Positions 25,507 to 36,089 of a stretch of 64,000 bases of DNA are shown here, one piece after another (positions within the stretch are counted from its first letter, which is position 1; every line of letters begins with the position of its first letter). The stretch spans positions 1-64,000 of the forward strand of contig CAVRCT010000008.1 of the NCBI GenBank assembly GCA_963719645.1, given 5' to 3'. The stretch comes from CAVRCT01 sp963719645. Lineage in GTDB: Bacteria > Pseudomonadota > Gammaproteobacteria > DSM-16500. The notes below the pieces were generated by a model. The model was not told the DNA's origin. It saw only the letters and a list, made by a program, of their open reading frames with translations, and did no database searches. Both the position numbers and the translations under genes were made by a program.

Positions 25507-26547
25507 TTAAATCAATTTCACTGATTTTTCACCCGCCACTACGCGGCCAATTTCATACAATTCAAATTCTGGAAATGTTTCTAATGCTGCGCGTGCATCT
25601 GTCGACTATAACTGGCACAATCATAATCATAAGCCGACACCCATATTAAACGTGCGATACAGTTTCCTTATCGTCAAATGACCTAAATCGCAGTAACATG
25701 GAAAAAATGGTAGAAGGCCACTGATTTTTATGAATTTCAACTGCACAACTTCTGGTAAAACTCGTGGAATATTTTCCAATAAGCCACCACCTGTAATATG
25801 CGCCATGCCTTTAATTGCATATTTTGCTCTAATAGATGCAAACAGGACGGGTGTAATTAATATGCGTCGCCAGTAATGCTTCACCGACATGTGCTATTAA
25901 TCTGGCAACTAGAATCAACTTATAATTTGCCGATATCAAAAAATAATTTGCGTGCAAGTGAATAACCATTGGTATGCAAACCACTGGAAGTAAACGCTAA
26001 CAACAACATCGCCAGGTATAATATCTTTGCCTAAAATAGCTTTATCTTTTTCAACAACACCGGTGATAACACCAACCAAATCATGTTCGCCTGGTAAATA
26101 AGTGCCGGGCATTTCGGCTGTTTCACCCCCACCAAAGAAATATCATTTTCCTGACACGCATTCACCATGCCTGTGACAATTTGTTCAATTGTCTCGGGTT
26201 CTAATTTATCGTTGGCAATATAATCTAATAAAGTTAGTGGTTTTGCACCTAACACAATAATGTCATTGGTTGTCGCACTCACTAAATCCGTACCGATGGT
26301 ATCGAATTTTTTCATCATGCTTGCAATAATGATTTTGGTGCCAACGCCATCAATGCTTTGCACCAGCACAGGATGCTTGTATTCTTGCAGAAGCGGTTTC
26401 AAATCATACAGCGCACCAAAACTGCCAATGTCTGTTAAAACTTGTTGTTGAAAAAGTGCTTTCTACATTTTTTTTAATCCGTCTCACCGCTTCATTACCG
26501 GCTTCAATATCCACACCCGCAGATTTATAATCAATCGTACTCATCAT
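25507..26547 (-). pseudogene. purM: Phosphoribosylformylglycinamidine cyclo-ligase, frameshifted
   Basis: Recognisable blocks are STIDYKSAGVDIEAGNEAV at the start, VQSIDGVGTKIIIASMM, then LVSATTNDIIVLGAKPL, AHITGGGLLENIPRVLP and the C-terminal EIGRVVAGEKSVKLI. They lie in several frames, so at least five indels are required. PurM closes the imidazole ring to form AIR. The start ATG is six bases after the purL stop. Between the indels no conserved residue appears changed, which argues for sequence error or very recent decay. Confidence 0.83.
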
Positions 26548-26553
26548 AATAAT

Positions 26554-28940
26554 TTATCTCTCAATCCATTTTCCCATGCCTGTTTTGCATCGCTCAACTG
26601 GCAAATCAATCACACGTTGCATTTGTAACCGTGCTGTTCTTATGTTGTTTTACCAATAACGATGGCACTCACTTGATAATGACTGCAAAGATTTTTTGCA
26701 GATCCTATAATTTTTCGGGCGCCACTTCCAGTAATAAAACCACCTGTTTCACTAAATAATTTTTTCGCGATCGCTAAATCACCAGGGACTTCACATGTTA
26801 CACCAATTTGATTTTTAAAACTCATTTCAGCAAGTGCAACCGCAAAACCACCATCTGAAATATCATGTGCGGACAATACAAATCCTTGTTGGATCGCATC
26901 ATGTCACAGCATGAATTTCTGCTGCGATGGTTTTTAAATCGGGTTGTGGAACATTTGCGCCTAATTCATCGTACAAATCGATAATAAACACTGCCGCCGC
27001 ATTCATCTTTGCGTTCACCGATTAAGATAAATGAGATTGAGTGCTTTGCAAATTTTTGGTAACGACTTAACTGACATCTGGCATATTACCTAAACAACTG
27101 ATCATGGGGCTGGCTGGAATCGCGCCTGCTTTAGATTCATTATATAACGAAACATTGCCAGAAATCACAGGCAATGCTGCACCTGGATATTCTTTCAATC
27201 CGATGGCTTCGCAAGCATCTGCAATACCGCGGACAGATTCGGTAAAATCCCACATTTGTTCAGGTTTTTCAGGATTGCCAAAACATAAACAATCAGTTGC
27301 GGCTTGCGGCAATGCACCGACCGCAGTGACATTTCGCGCTGCTTCAACCACGGCATTCACGGCACCCCAATAAGGATCAATTTTGTTATAACGCGGACAT
27401 TGATCTAATGATAAGCGCAATACCGTATTGACGAATTTCTTCAGGATATTTATCGTCATTAAACGGTTGCATGACACCGGCATCGGCTTCACCTGCTTCA
27501 ATCACGGTGCGACCTTGTACTTGTTTGTCATACATTTCAAAAATCGGTGCGCGTGATGCAATATTTTCATGCGCTAGCATTTTTAATAGGAGTGCATTGA
27601 GATCAGAGGGGGCTGGTAAGTGTCGGTTCTTTATTCTGTTTTTGGCTCGGTGCATAAGGACGATCATATAAAATGCCCTTGGTGACATCAGGCGCCTTGT
27701 GCGCGCACAATTTCTTGGCCGCTGATAATTCACTACATATAATCCATCCGTGCGAATTTTACCGACCACAGCTGGCTCTTGCACCTTCAGAAATATCAGG
27801 TAATGCAAATGTTTGATTGTAATGCGTTAAAATAAAATCCACTAACTCAGGCGGCACAACCCACATAAAACGTTCTTGTGTTTCAGAACATAAAATCACT
27901 GAAGGGTGTAAATCGGCTCATGCTGGTAGGCACTTTTTCTAAATCAATTTCAGCGCCATAACCACCCGCCTCTGCTAATTCCACGGATGCACAGGCAACA
28001 CCGCCTGCGCCTAAATCTTTAAATCCGACTTTATCAATTAAATTTTTCTCACTTAAGCGATTAAACAAGGCATAGTTGGCTTTTAATAAATGGCGTTTTA
28101 AAAATGCATTGGGTTCTTGTACCGCACCTTTATTTCGTTCTTGATGTTCTTCCATCCAGCTAGTGGAGGCAAAACTTGCGCCGCCAAACCCACTGTTATC
28201 CGTTGGTTTGCCGACTAAGATAAAGACATAATTCTCAGCATTTTTGGGGGCATATGAATGGATGACATGATCTTCACGTACAATACCCAATGTCACGACT
28301 GTCACTAAACAATTTTCATTATAACCAGGGTCGTAATAGACATCGCCCGCCAAATTGGGCACACCAATGGGATTGCCATATCCTGCAATACCTGCGACGA
28401 CACCCTCTTGGATCCAGTTGGTTTTTTGTCGGGTGATATCGCCGAAGCGTAAGCCATCTGCCACGGCAATGACTTCAGCGCCCATGCAGCACACATCGCG
28501 CACATTGCCACCGACACCGGTTGCAGCCCCTTCATAGGGAACAATTTGAGAGGGATGGTTATGTGATTCGTGGCTCATCACGATGCCATAGCGTTTACCT
28601 GCATGATCGCGCGCTACTTCAACAATTCCGGCATCTTCTTTGGCACCTAAAATCACATTCGGGCCATCGGTGACTAAGCGTCTTCAAATGTTTGCGGCTT
28701 GCATTTATAAGAACAATGTTCTGAACCTTGGATAGACCACAACACCAACTCGGCTAACGAGGGTGGGCGTTTTAAGATAGTCTGTTGAATAGTAAGTGCC
28801 TCGTCGGCCGTGAGCACAAGATTATATTTTTGTAATAAGGCACGAATTTCATCATGCGTTAAATCAACAAAATCGAGGGTTTCTTGATGTGCAAGCATAA
28901 TAGTGGGTTCCGGGGTTTTCACGGCCGCTAAAGATACCAT
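26554..28940 (-). pseudogene. purL: FGAM synthase subunit PurL, many frameshifts
   Basis: This is the small PurL type, about 780 residues. Blocks from N- to C-terminus are PSLAELVLWSIQGSEHCSYK, GIVMSHESHNHPSQIVPYEG, GFGGASFASTSWMEEHQERN, PYWGAVNAVVEAARNVTAVG and then SAHDISDGGFAVALAEMSF. The end is RLQMQRVIDLPVERCKTGMG followed by KWIER. At least six indels break the frame. Small PurL works with PurQ and PurS, both present downstream. The start could also be the internal ATG that gives MLAHQETLDF, 14 residues in. It is the first gene of the operon; a REP array lies just upstream. Confidence 0.85.
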
Positions 28941-28973
28941 GGAAATGGGTTGATGAGAACTGCTGTGTGGATG

Positions 28974-29250
28974 ATCGCTCCCTGACGGTCGCGGCTAGAT
29001 TAAAGCATTCCTCGCGATCAGCTCCGCTTTGAATCTGAGCCGCGACCGTCAGGGAGCGTCGCGTATCCTGAATTGATATAAGCGAAAATAGAATCATCGT
29101 GGATCGCTCCCTGACGGTCGCGGCTCAGATCAAAACAGGCAAAAATAGAATCGCCGGTGATCGCTCCCTGACGGTCGCGGCTCAGATTAAAACAGGCGAA
29201 AATAGAATCGTCCGTGATCGCTCCCTGACGGTCGCGGCTCAGATTAAAGC
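28974..29250. repeat. REP array of the GAGCCGCGACC family, with 57-bp tandem units
   Basis: Five copies of the CTCCCTGACGGTCGCGGCTC end occur at about 28978, 29036 (inverted), 29104, 29161 and 29218. The last three belong to a regular 57-base tandem unit with AGGCGAAAATAGAATCG between the ends. The repeats match the inverted ends of the RAYT element at 16041-16792. The array separates the divergent purL and potA operons. Confidence 0.82.
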
Positions 29251-29397
29251 ATGCCTCTTTCCGCCCATTTATCTCTGCACAAGAAATGCTAGATTTTGCT
29301 ATCTCGGCCTGATAAAAAACAACTAGACATTGCCGACGATTCATCCCATAATTTGCCACTTTTCTTCACACTCGAGTTTAAGGAGTCAACAGGGGAA

Positions 29398-30495
29398 ATG
29401 ACTAATAACGTAATTGAACTTCGTGGTGTATCGAAGTCTATTCATGGCCATCAAATCTTACACGACATTAACCTCGAAGTCCGTAATGGTGAATTCCTCA
29501 CATTGCTGGGGCCGTCTGGTTGTGGCAAAACCACTTTGCTACGTCTTATATCTGGTTTTGAAACACCCACCACGGGCAAAATTTTTATTAATGGTAAAGA
29601 TGTCGAAGGCTTGCCGCCGCATTTGCGTCACGTGCACACCGTTTTTCAAAGTTATGCGCTCTTTCCTCACATGACCGTTTTTGAAAATATTGCCTTTGGC
29701 TTGCGCTGCCAAAAATTACCGAAACATGAAATTAACGAACGGGTAACTGACGTCTTAAAAATCGTGAAACTTGAAAAATATGCTCATCGCAAACCCGAAC
29801 AATTAAGCGGCGGCCAACAACAACGTGTCGCCATTGCCCGCGCTGTCGTCAATCGTCCGCTCGTGTTACTGCTCGATGAACCCTTAAGCTCACTGGATTA
29901 TCGTTTACGCAAAACCATGCAAATCGAATTAAAACAATTACAACGTAAATTAGGCATTACCTTTATTTTTGTCACCCATGATCAGGAAGAAGCATTATCC
30001 ATGTCCGACCGGGTAGTCGTGATGAATGAGGGCGGCATTGAACAAGTCGGCACGCCGCGACAAGTTTACGAAAAACCACAAAACTTGACCGTGGCCAAAT
30101 TCATCGGCGAAGTGAATATTTTTGACTGTGAAATCTTGCTGATCGATGGCAAAAAAATCACAGTGGATATCCAAGGCAAACAACGCATCGTCAAAAGCTC
30201 ACGCGAATTTCGAAGTGGGCCAAAAAGCATATCTCTTGGTACGGCCTGAAGATTTGCGTGTTTGGGGACAATTCCGAAGTCGATGACACCCAATGAAATG
30301 TATCCTGGCATGGTTGAGGAAGTCATTTACAAAGGCACCACGGTGGATTTAATGGTGCGCTTAGCCAATGGCAAATTAGTAGCGGCCACCGAATTTTTTG
30401 ATGAAGATGATGATCGCTTGGAATATGCGATCGGTGAACCAGTCTGGGCAACATGGCTTTCCGGTTGGGAGGTTATTTTGCCCCATGAAGCATGA
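29398..30495 (+). pseudogene. potA: Spermidine/putrescine transporter ATPase, frameshifted C-terminus
   Basis: ATG 29398 follows AGGGGAA. The ABC core is intact: Walker A GPSGCGKTT, Q-loop VFQSYALFPH, signature LSGGQQQRVAIARA, Walker B LLLDEPLSSLD, H-loop VTHDQEEAL. The regulatory C-terminus passes through three frames between 30205 and 30295 (EFEVGQKAYLLVRPEDLRVW, EVDD, then NEMYPGMVEEVIYKGTTV). Each break is explained by one extra C (TTTCGAAG, TTCCGAAG, ACACCCAAT). PotA powers polyamine import; its stop overlaps the potB start. Confidence 0.85.
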
Positions 30496-31345
30496 CAGTG
30501 GATTTAAATTATTTTTCACTTATCGTCATCTGGATTTGGCTACTGATTTTTGCTCTCGTGCCTTTTGTGCTTAGTCACGATCGCAAGCTTTCTTGAGTCA
30601 CAGTGACAGTCATTTGATTGAATTGCCTTTTACCCTTCAGTAATTATGCGCAATTAAATAATTCCATCTATTTACGAATTTTTAAAGAATCGTTTTATAT
30701 TGCAGGCATTTGCACGCTTTTTTGTTTATTGCTGGGTTATCCGTTTGCCTATATCATTGCCCGAATGGAAAATCGCTTTAAAAATTTACTTATTTTATTA
30801 ATTATTATTCCTTTTTGGACGAGCTCATTGATTCGCAGTTACTCCATGATCACGATTTTAAAACCCAAAGGCATCATTAATTCGATTTTATTATGGTTAG
30901 GTGTCATTGATAAGCCATTGCTCGATGTTATTTACTGACACGGCTGTCATGATCGGCTTGGTTTATAATTTATTGCCTTTTATGGTGTTGCCATTACTAA
31001 CCAATATTGAGCGTTTAGATAATCGGTTAATTGATGCCGCACGTGATTTAGGTGCCAATCGAATTCACCACTTTCCGCAAAATTATTTTGCCGTTGACGT
31101 TGCCAGGTATTTTGTCGGGATGCATTTTGGTATTTTTGCCTGCCATGACGATTTTTTATATTCCTGATTTATTAGGCGGCTCAAAATCCATTTTGTTAGG
31201 TAATCTCATTCAAAACCAATTCTTAATTGCTCAAAATTGGCCGCTCGGTTCTGCTATTAGCATTGTCTTCACTTTATTGTTGGCGATTTTGTTATTTATT
31301 TATTGGCGCAGCACGCGCAGCAAACAATCGAGTGATTTATTATGA
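30492..31345 (+). pseudogene. potB: Spermidine/putrescine permease PotB, frameshifted
   Basis: The reading begins MTVDLNYFSLIVIWIWLLIF, then IELPFTLSNYAQLNNSIYLR and FKESFYIAGICTLFCLLLGY in another frame. The EAA-type loop IDAARDLGANRIHHF and the end LLLAILLFIYWRSTRSKQSS are clear. At least four indels break the frame. It would be a six-helix inner membrane protein of the PotABCD transporter. The start overlaps the potA stop (ATGA) and the end overlaps the potC start. Confidence 0.82.
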
Positions 31346-32111
31346 AAAATTTACCCGTCACTTCTTATTTGACTGCTATTTATTTATTTTTTTACATTCC
31401 CATTATTGTCTTAATTGTTTATTCATTTAATAATGCACAGTATTCGTTGCTTTGGCATGGTTTTTCTATGCGCTGGTACCATGAATTATTTGCGGATATG
31501 GATTTATGGATTGCAGTCGCGCACTCGTTAATTCTTAGGTGTGGTTGCGGCAACCATTGCTATGTGTATTGGTGGATTAGCGGCTGTCAGCTTATATCGT
31601 TATGAATTTTTTGGTCGAAAAGTTTTATATAGCTTAATTTTTATTTTGATTTTATCACCCGATATTGTAATGGGTATTTCATTACTCATTTTATTTAGCT
31701 TAGTCAAAATTTCGCTGGGTTTTTCGAGTTTGCTGCTCGCTCATATTACTTTTTGTATTCCATTTGTAGTGGTGACGGTTTATAGTCGAATCGTGAGTTT
31801 CGATCAATATATTTTTGAAGCAGCAAAAGATTTAGGTGCGACGGATACACATAATTTTTATGCGTGTCATTTTGCCACTTCTATGGCCTGCGTTATTGGC
31901 CGGTTGGCTGCTGAGCTTTACCTTATCATTGGATGATGTGATTATCAGTTATTTTGTCGCGGGTCCTGATTTCGAAATTTTACCGTTAAAAATATATTCT
32001 ATGGTAAGATTGGGCGTTAAACCTGAAATCAATGCGCTTTGCAGCGTGACATTTTTATTGACGCTCATATTAATCATTATCTCTCAGTTAGCATTAAGGA
32101 AAAAACCATGA
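31342..32111 (+). pseudogene. potC: Spermidine/putrescine permease PotC, frameshifted
   Basis: The N-terminal part is MKNLPVTSYLTAIYLFFYIP. The middle begins GVVAATIAMCIGGLAAVSLY with the loop FEAAKDLGATDTHNF, and the C-terminal part is SFTLSLDDVIISYFVAGPDF onwards. Two breaks are visible, near 31535 and near 31855. It is the second membrane subunit of the polyamine transporter. It overlaps potB by four bases and the first potD by four bases, so the cassette was built for tight coupling. Confidence 0.83.
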
Positions 32112-33178
32112 AAGGCTCCGCTTTGAATGGTGTGATCAAACGTTTTGTGCCGCTTTGCTTCGTGCTGGCGAGTCTATTTTCTTCTTTTGCTTTTGCCGCG
32201 CAAGAAAATATTCTGAATCTTTATACGTGGTCAGGTGTCATTCCAGAATCTGTCATTCAACAATTTGAAAAAGAGACTGGCATTAAAGTTAATTTTTCTA
32301 CCTATGACAGCAATGAAATTATGTTCGCCAAATTAAATGCGACCAAAAATGCGGGCTACGACATTGTTGAACCCTCAAGTTATTATATTGACCGCATGCG
32401 TCGTTTAAACATGCTAGAAAAATTAGACAAAAGTAAATTATCTAACTTTAATAATTTAAACCCCGCTTTTTTGAATCAAGCTTACGATCCCCACACTGAC
32501 TATAGCTTGCCATTTATTTGGGGAGTGACGGGGATTTTTGTTAACAAAGATTACTACGACCCTAAAACGATCACGAAGTGGTCGGATTTGTGGAATCCAC
32601 GACTGAAAGATCAATTAATGTTGCTGGATGATTCACGTGAAGTATTTTCAGTTGCCTTGCTTGAGCTGGGCTATTCGATGAATGACAATAATCCGGAGCA
32701 TATTAAACAAGCGTATCTCAAAATGCGTAGTCTGATCCCAAACATTAAATTATTTAAAAGTGATGGCGTGATTACGATTTTGATTGATGAAGATGCCACC
32801 ATTGGCATGGCGTGGAACGGCGATTTGTTTAAAGCGAAAAAAGAAAATCCTAAATTAGATTTTATCTATCCCCAGGATGGCTTTGTGGTTTGGGTTGATA
32901 ACTTTGCGATTCCCAAAGATGCGCCGCATCTTGAGAATGCGTACAAGTTTTTGAATTTTATGCTGCGTGCGGATGTGGCTAAAACGGCGAGCTTATATAA
33001 TCAATATCCTTCCCCTAATCAGGCGGCGAGAAAACTGCTACCGCCTGAGATTCGTAACAGCCCCATTATTTATCCGAGCCGTGACGTTTTGCGCCGAGGC
33101 AAATTCCAAATGGATATTAATGATGAAGCGTTGGCGGTTTATGAGAAATATTGGGAAAAATTTAAGATGGAAGGTTAG
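32108..33178 (+). CDS. potD: Spermidine/putrescine-binding periplasmic protein, first copy
   Basis: The 356-residue protein starts at ATG 32108, overlapping the potC stop; the upstream ORF extension is rejected. A signal peptide runs to about residue 31 (KRFVPLCFVLASLFSSFAFA, cleavage before AQEN). The mature part has LYTWSGVIPESVIQQFEKET and YDIVEPSSYYIDRMRRLNML, with the acidic/aromatic sites of PotD such as IGMAWNGDLF and FVVWVDNFAIP. It captures polyamine in the periplasm and delivers it to PotBC. It is uninterrupted, unlike potABC. Confidence 0.9.
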   Translation: MKGSALNGVIKRFVPLCFVLASLFSSFAFAAQENILNLYTWSGVIPESVIQQFEKETGIKVNFSTYDSNEIMFAKLNATKNAGYDIVEPSSYYIDRMRRLNMLEKLDKSKLSNFNNLNPAFLNQAYDPHTDYSLPFIWGVTGIFVNKDYYDPKTITKWSDLWNPRLKDQLMLLDDSREVFSVALLELGYSMNDNNPEHIKQAYLKMRSLIPNIKLFKSDGVITILIDEDATIGMAWNGDLFKAKKENPKLDFIYPQDGFVVWVDNFAIPKDAPHLENAYKFLNFMLRADVAKTASLYNQYPSPNQAARKLLPPEIRNSPIIYPSRDVLRRGKFQMDINDEALAVYEKYWEKFKMEG

Positions 33179-33240
33179 GGCTGCTATCCTGGGCGCTCAA
33201 CTCCCGAAAAAAGAAGGTAAGTATCGAATAAGAACTTTTC

Positions 33241-33735
33241 TTTTTATACAAATCCCCCTTGTTTCCCCTTTCTTAAAGGGCGTTATTGCGTAATTCCCAC
33301 TTCCGTCATTGCGAGGAGCGTTTTTTGCGACGAAGCAATCCAGTTTTAGACTTAAGAATCAAAACTGGATTGCTTCGTCGCAAAAAACGCTCCTCGCAAT
33401 GACGGCATCTCTGTGTTTTAACAGTGAAAGCTGTTTAGAAGGTCTCCCACTTTGAAAAAGGGGGAACAAGGGGCAATGGCACTAGCTTAAGAACTGTCGT
33501 CCCGGAATTTAGTAGCTCTTAACGAGCGCCTTTTGCTCGTTTAGAGCTACTTAATGTCCGGGATCCATCTTCAATTTATCGTCCTCTTGCTTTTAACTTA
33601 TATGCTTTAAGCAAAATGGATCCCGGACATTAACTGGCGCTAAATTCGCAAAAAGCGCTCATTAAGCGCCAGTAAATTCCGGGACGACAGTTCTTAAGCT
33701 AGTGCCATTGGGAACAAGGGGGATTTGTCTAAAAA
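33241..33735. repeat. Composite nested palindromic repeat, copy 2
   Basis: The outer TATACAAATCCCCCTTGTTT arm and its inverse near 33720 enclose a CCGTCATTGCGAGG palindrome (33303-33405), a CTCCCACTTTGAAAAAGGGG arm and the 237-bp element at 33474-33710. It occupies most of the gap of about 800 bases between the two potD genes; the remaining 33736-33985 is AT-rich and should hold the second potD promoter. Confidence 0.75.
33474..33710. mobile_element. MITE-like 237-bp element, copy 2
   Basis: It is nearly identical to the copy at 21354, with the same orientation and ends. GGAACAAGGGG flanks it at 33463-33473 and 33711-33721. Confidence 0.82.
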
Positions 33736-33985
33736 AATTAAATTTTCCTCTGCTCAAAATGGCGCTTTTTCCCCTCCAATTACCCCGCAAAAATTCTTCC
33801 TCGCCAATTCAAATTAGATATAGACATTCGAAGTTATTATCACCATAATTAAACTTTATTTTTAACCGCATGGGGATTATGGATACCATCATCACACGAC
33901 AGCGCGAACCCTCTCTGCGCCGATTTTGTCGAAAACTTCTGCTCTATAGCCAACGACGCTTAACACTGAAATTAGGGACAATATC

Positions 33986-35032
33986 ATGTTTCGCTTTCTA
34001 CGCTATTTAATTACAATTCTCGCACTCCTCTCCGTCCAAACCCTTTTTGCCGCTCGTAATAATGTTGTGAATATCTACACGTGGTCGCAAGAAATTCCTT
34101 ACAGCGTGATCGCTGAATTCGAAAAAGAAACGGGGATCAAAGTCCATTACACCTCTTTCGACAGCAACGAAGCCATGTATGCCAAATTGCGCGTCAGCAA
34201 AAACACCGGTTACGATCTCATCGAACCATCTAGCTACTACATCGACCGCATGCGTCATCTGGGCATGCTAGAAAAACTGGATAGAAGTAAATTACCCGAT
34301 TTTAAAAATATCGATCCAGAATTTATCAATCAAGCCTACGACCCGCACTGTGAATTTAGCGTACCCTTCATCTGGGGCATTACAGGTATTTATACCAACT
34401 CAGGTTATTTTCCATCAGAAAGCGTGACCAGCTGGATGGATTTAAATAATAAAAAATTTGCTAACCAGTTGATGATGCTAGATGATCCGCGTGAAGCGTT
34501 TTCGATGGCATTGTTAATGCTGGGCTACTCGATCAATGACACAAACCCCGTTCACATTAAAGAAGCGTATTTAAAATTACGTGAATTGATGCCGAACATT
34601 CGTCTCTTTAATACCGATGCCGTTGTGTCTATTTTGATTGATGAAGACGCCACCATCGGCATGGCTTGGAATGGCGACTTGTTTAAAGCCAGTTTAGAAA
34701 ATTCTAAGTTAAATTTTGTCTATCCCAAAAATGGATTTGAGATTTGGGTGGATAATTTTGCCATTTTGAAAGATGCGCCGCACAAAGAAAATGCCTATAA
34801 ATTTTTAGCCTTCGTAATGCGTCCTAGAGTTGCCAAAATCGTGAGCTTAGCGGTGAATTACTCGACGGCTAATTTAGCCGCAAAAAGCCTCATGCCAGAC
34901 GCCATCAAAAATAATCAGTTTCTCTATCCCTCTCATGAAGTCTTGCGTCATGGGGAATTTGAGACGGACATTGGTGATAATACGTTTGCCTTGTATGAGA
35001 AATACTGGGAACAGTTGAAGATGGGTGCGTGA
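33986..35032 (+). CDS. potD: Spermidine/putrescine-binding periplasmic protein, second copy
   Basis: This 348-residue paralogue of the preceding potD keeps the same blocks (NIYTWSQEIPYSVIAEFEKE, YDLIEPSSYYIDRMRHLGML, IGMAWNGDLFKA, FEIWVDNFAI). Its signal peptide is residues 1-22 (FRFLRYLITILALLSVQTLFA). The two copies look about 60-65 percent identical by eye. It is separated from the operon by the composite repeat, so it is expressed from its own promoter or is a duplicated gene of different specificity. No frameshift is seen. Confidence 0.9.
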   Translation: MFRFLRYLITILALLSVQTLFAARNNVVNIYTWSQEIPYSVIAEFEKETGIKVHYTSFDSNEAMYAKLRVSKNTGYDLIEPSSYYIDRMRHLGMLEKLDRSKLPDFKNIDPEFINQAYDPHCEFSVPFIWGITGIYTNSGYFPSESVTSWMDLNNKKFANQLMMLDDPREAFSMALLMLGYSINDTNPVHIKEAYLKLRELMPNIRLFNTDAVVSILIDEDATIGMAWNGDLFKASLENSKLNFVYPKNGFEIWVDNFAILKDAPHKENAYKFLAFVMRPRVAKIVSLAVNYSTANLAAKSLMPDAIKNNQFLYPSHEVLRHGEFETDIGDNTFALYEKYWEQLKMGA

Positions 35033-35040
35033 GGCATCTG

Positions 35041-35350
35041 TTTTTATACAAATCCCCCTTGTTCCTGACGGATCGACGCAAATTCCACCGATGCGTCGTC
35101 CTGAAAAATATGACGTCAACGTATTTTAACCGTAGCGAGGGTACTCGCACGGAATATTTATTCAGGATCCACTTGAGTATCATCGATCCATATAAATTCC
35201 AGAATCAGTTCTTCGTTCGTGGATCCTGAATAAATCTTACGCGCTACTGCGATAACTGCGGTCAAATGATTTGGGCGTAAGATTTTTCAGGACGACGCAT
35301 CGGTGGAATTTGCGTCGATCCGTCAGGAACAAGGGGGATTTGTATAAAAA
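35041..35350. repeat. Palindromic composite with a different 260-bp centre
   Basis: The outer arms are the usual TATACAAATCCCCCTTGTTC and its inverse at the right. The centre (35066-35325) begins TGACGGATCGACGCAAATTC and ends with the exact inverse; arms are 44 bases, perfect. Within it, ATTTATTCAGGATCCAC (35156-35172) and its inverse (35219-35235) form a third nested palindrome. It fills the gap between potD and the GNAT gene. Confidence 0.8.
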
Positions 35351-35362
35351 GCAATATTCTTA

Positions 35363-35812
35363 TTATGTCCCCGTATTAACACGCATCATGACATAAGGGT
35401 TATAGGATTCCGTTTTAAATCCATATTTTTGATACAAGCCATGTGCATCCTCTGTCATCAGGAACCAACGGAAGACGCCTCTTAAGCGAGGATGTTCCAA
35501 AATATATTTCATGAGTGCTTTACCGACTCCTTTACCGCGATGGGCATCGTCGATGAAAACATCCCACAGGGAAGCAAATTCTGAATAATCCGTAATGACC
35601 CGAGAAAATCCCACTTGTTTTCCTTCATATAACACACAAAAACAAACCGAATTTTCTAACACCAATGGAAAACGCTCTAAAGGCAATCCTGTCGAATATT
35701 TGGAGGGTACACAGAGCAAGTTAAACACATAATCCAAGTCCACTTTTGCCTTATCTGCAGTTAACACATAAGGACCAAAATTCACTTCTGCATACGGTTT
35801 GTGATATGTCAT
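35363..35812 (-). CDS. GNAT-family N-acetyltransferase
   Basis: The 149-residue product has the acetyl-CoA binding motif A as WDVFIDDAHRGKGVGKALM (residues about 84-102) and the C-terminal LYQKYGFKTE of GNAT enzymes. The substrate is unknown. It is monocistronic, convergent with the second potD across the palindrome and divergent from the lipoprotein gene. The first 20 residues (HKPYAEVNFGPYVLTADKAK) agree with small GNAT proteins of the YPEA-like kind, but that is a loose comparison. Confidence 0.82.
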   Translation of the reverse strand: MTYHKPYAEVNFGPYVLTADKAKVDLDYVFNLLCVPSKYSTGLPLERFPLVLENSVCFCVLYEGKQVGFSRVITDYSEFASLWDVFIDDAHRGKGVGKALMKYILEHPRLRGVFRWFLMTEDAHGLYQKYGFKTESYNPYVMMRVNTGT

Positions 35813-36089
35813 TTTATTACACCTTTTTCAATGCACTGAAAAAGGATATATTTTGCCGTTTTTATTGCATAAGATCAAACTTGGTTTATTACTCTTTAGG
35901 GCTAATGAGTACTTATACTTGCCACTTAACTCACAGTCAGGCTAGAATACCCGCCGGTGTTATCTAGAGCAGCAATCCCTCATCATTCGATTGCTTCCTC
36001 TTTAATGGATTATGAATCAATTAAAGGGCGAAGCGTGTGTTTCCCCTTTAAGAACACTATTCAATCTCGAAAACTTGGAGTCAATATTC

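Noticed and set aside
28974..29250. Possible CRISPR array with 57-bp period
   Set aside because: The sequence between repeated ends is itself repeated, so there are no unique spacers; the ends match the RAYT repeat family.
33879..34005. Short ORF beginning MDTIITRQREPSLRR upstream of the second potD
   Set aside because: It runs into the potD start region, has no ribosome site, and looks like the leader of potD.
35029..35229. ORF inside the nested palindrome after potD
   Set aside because: The frame lies wholly in inverted-repeat DNA and has no protein-like pattern.
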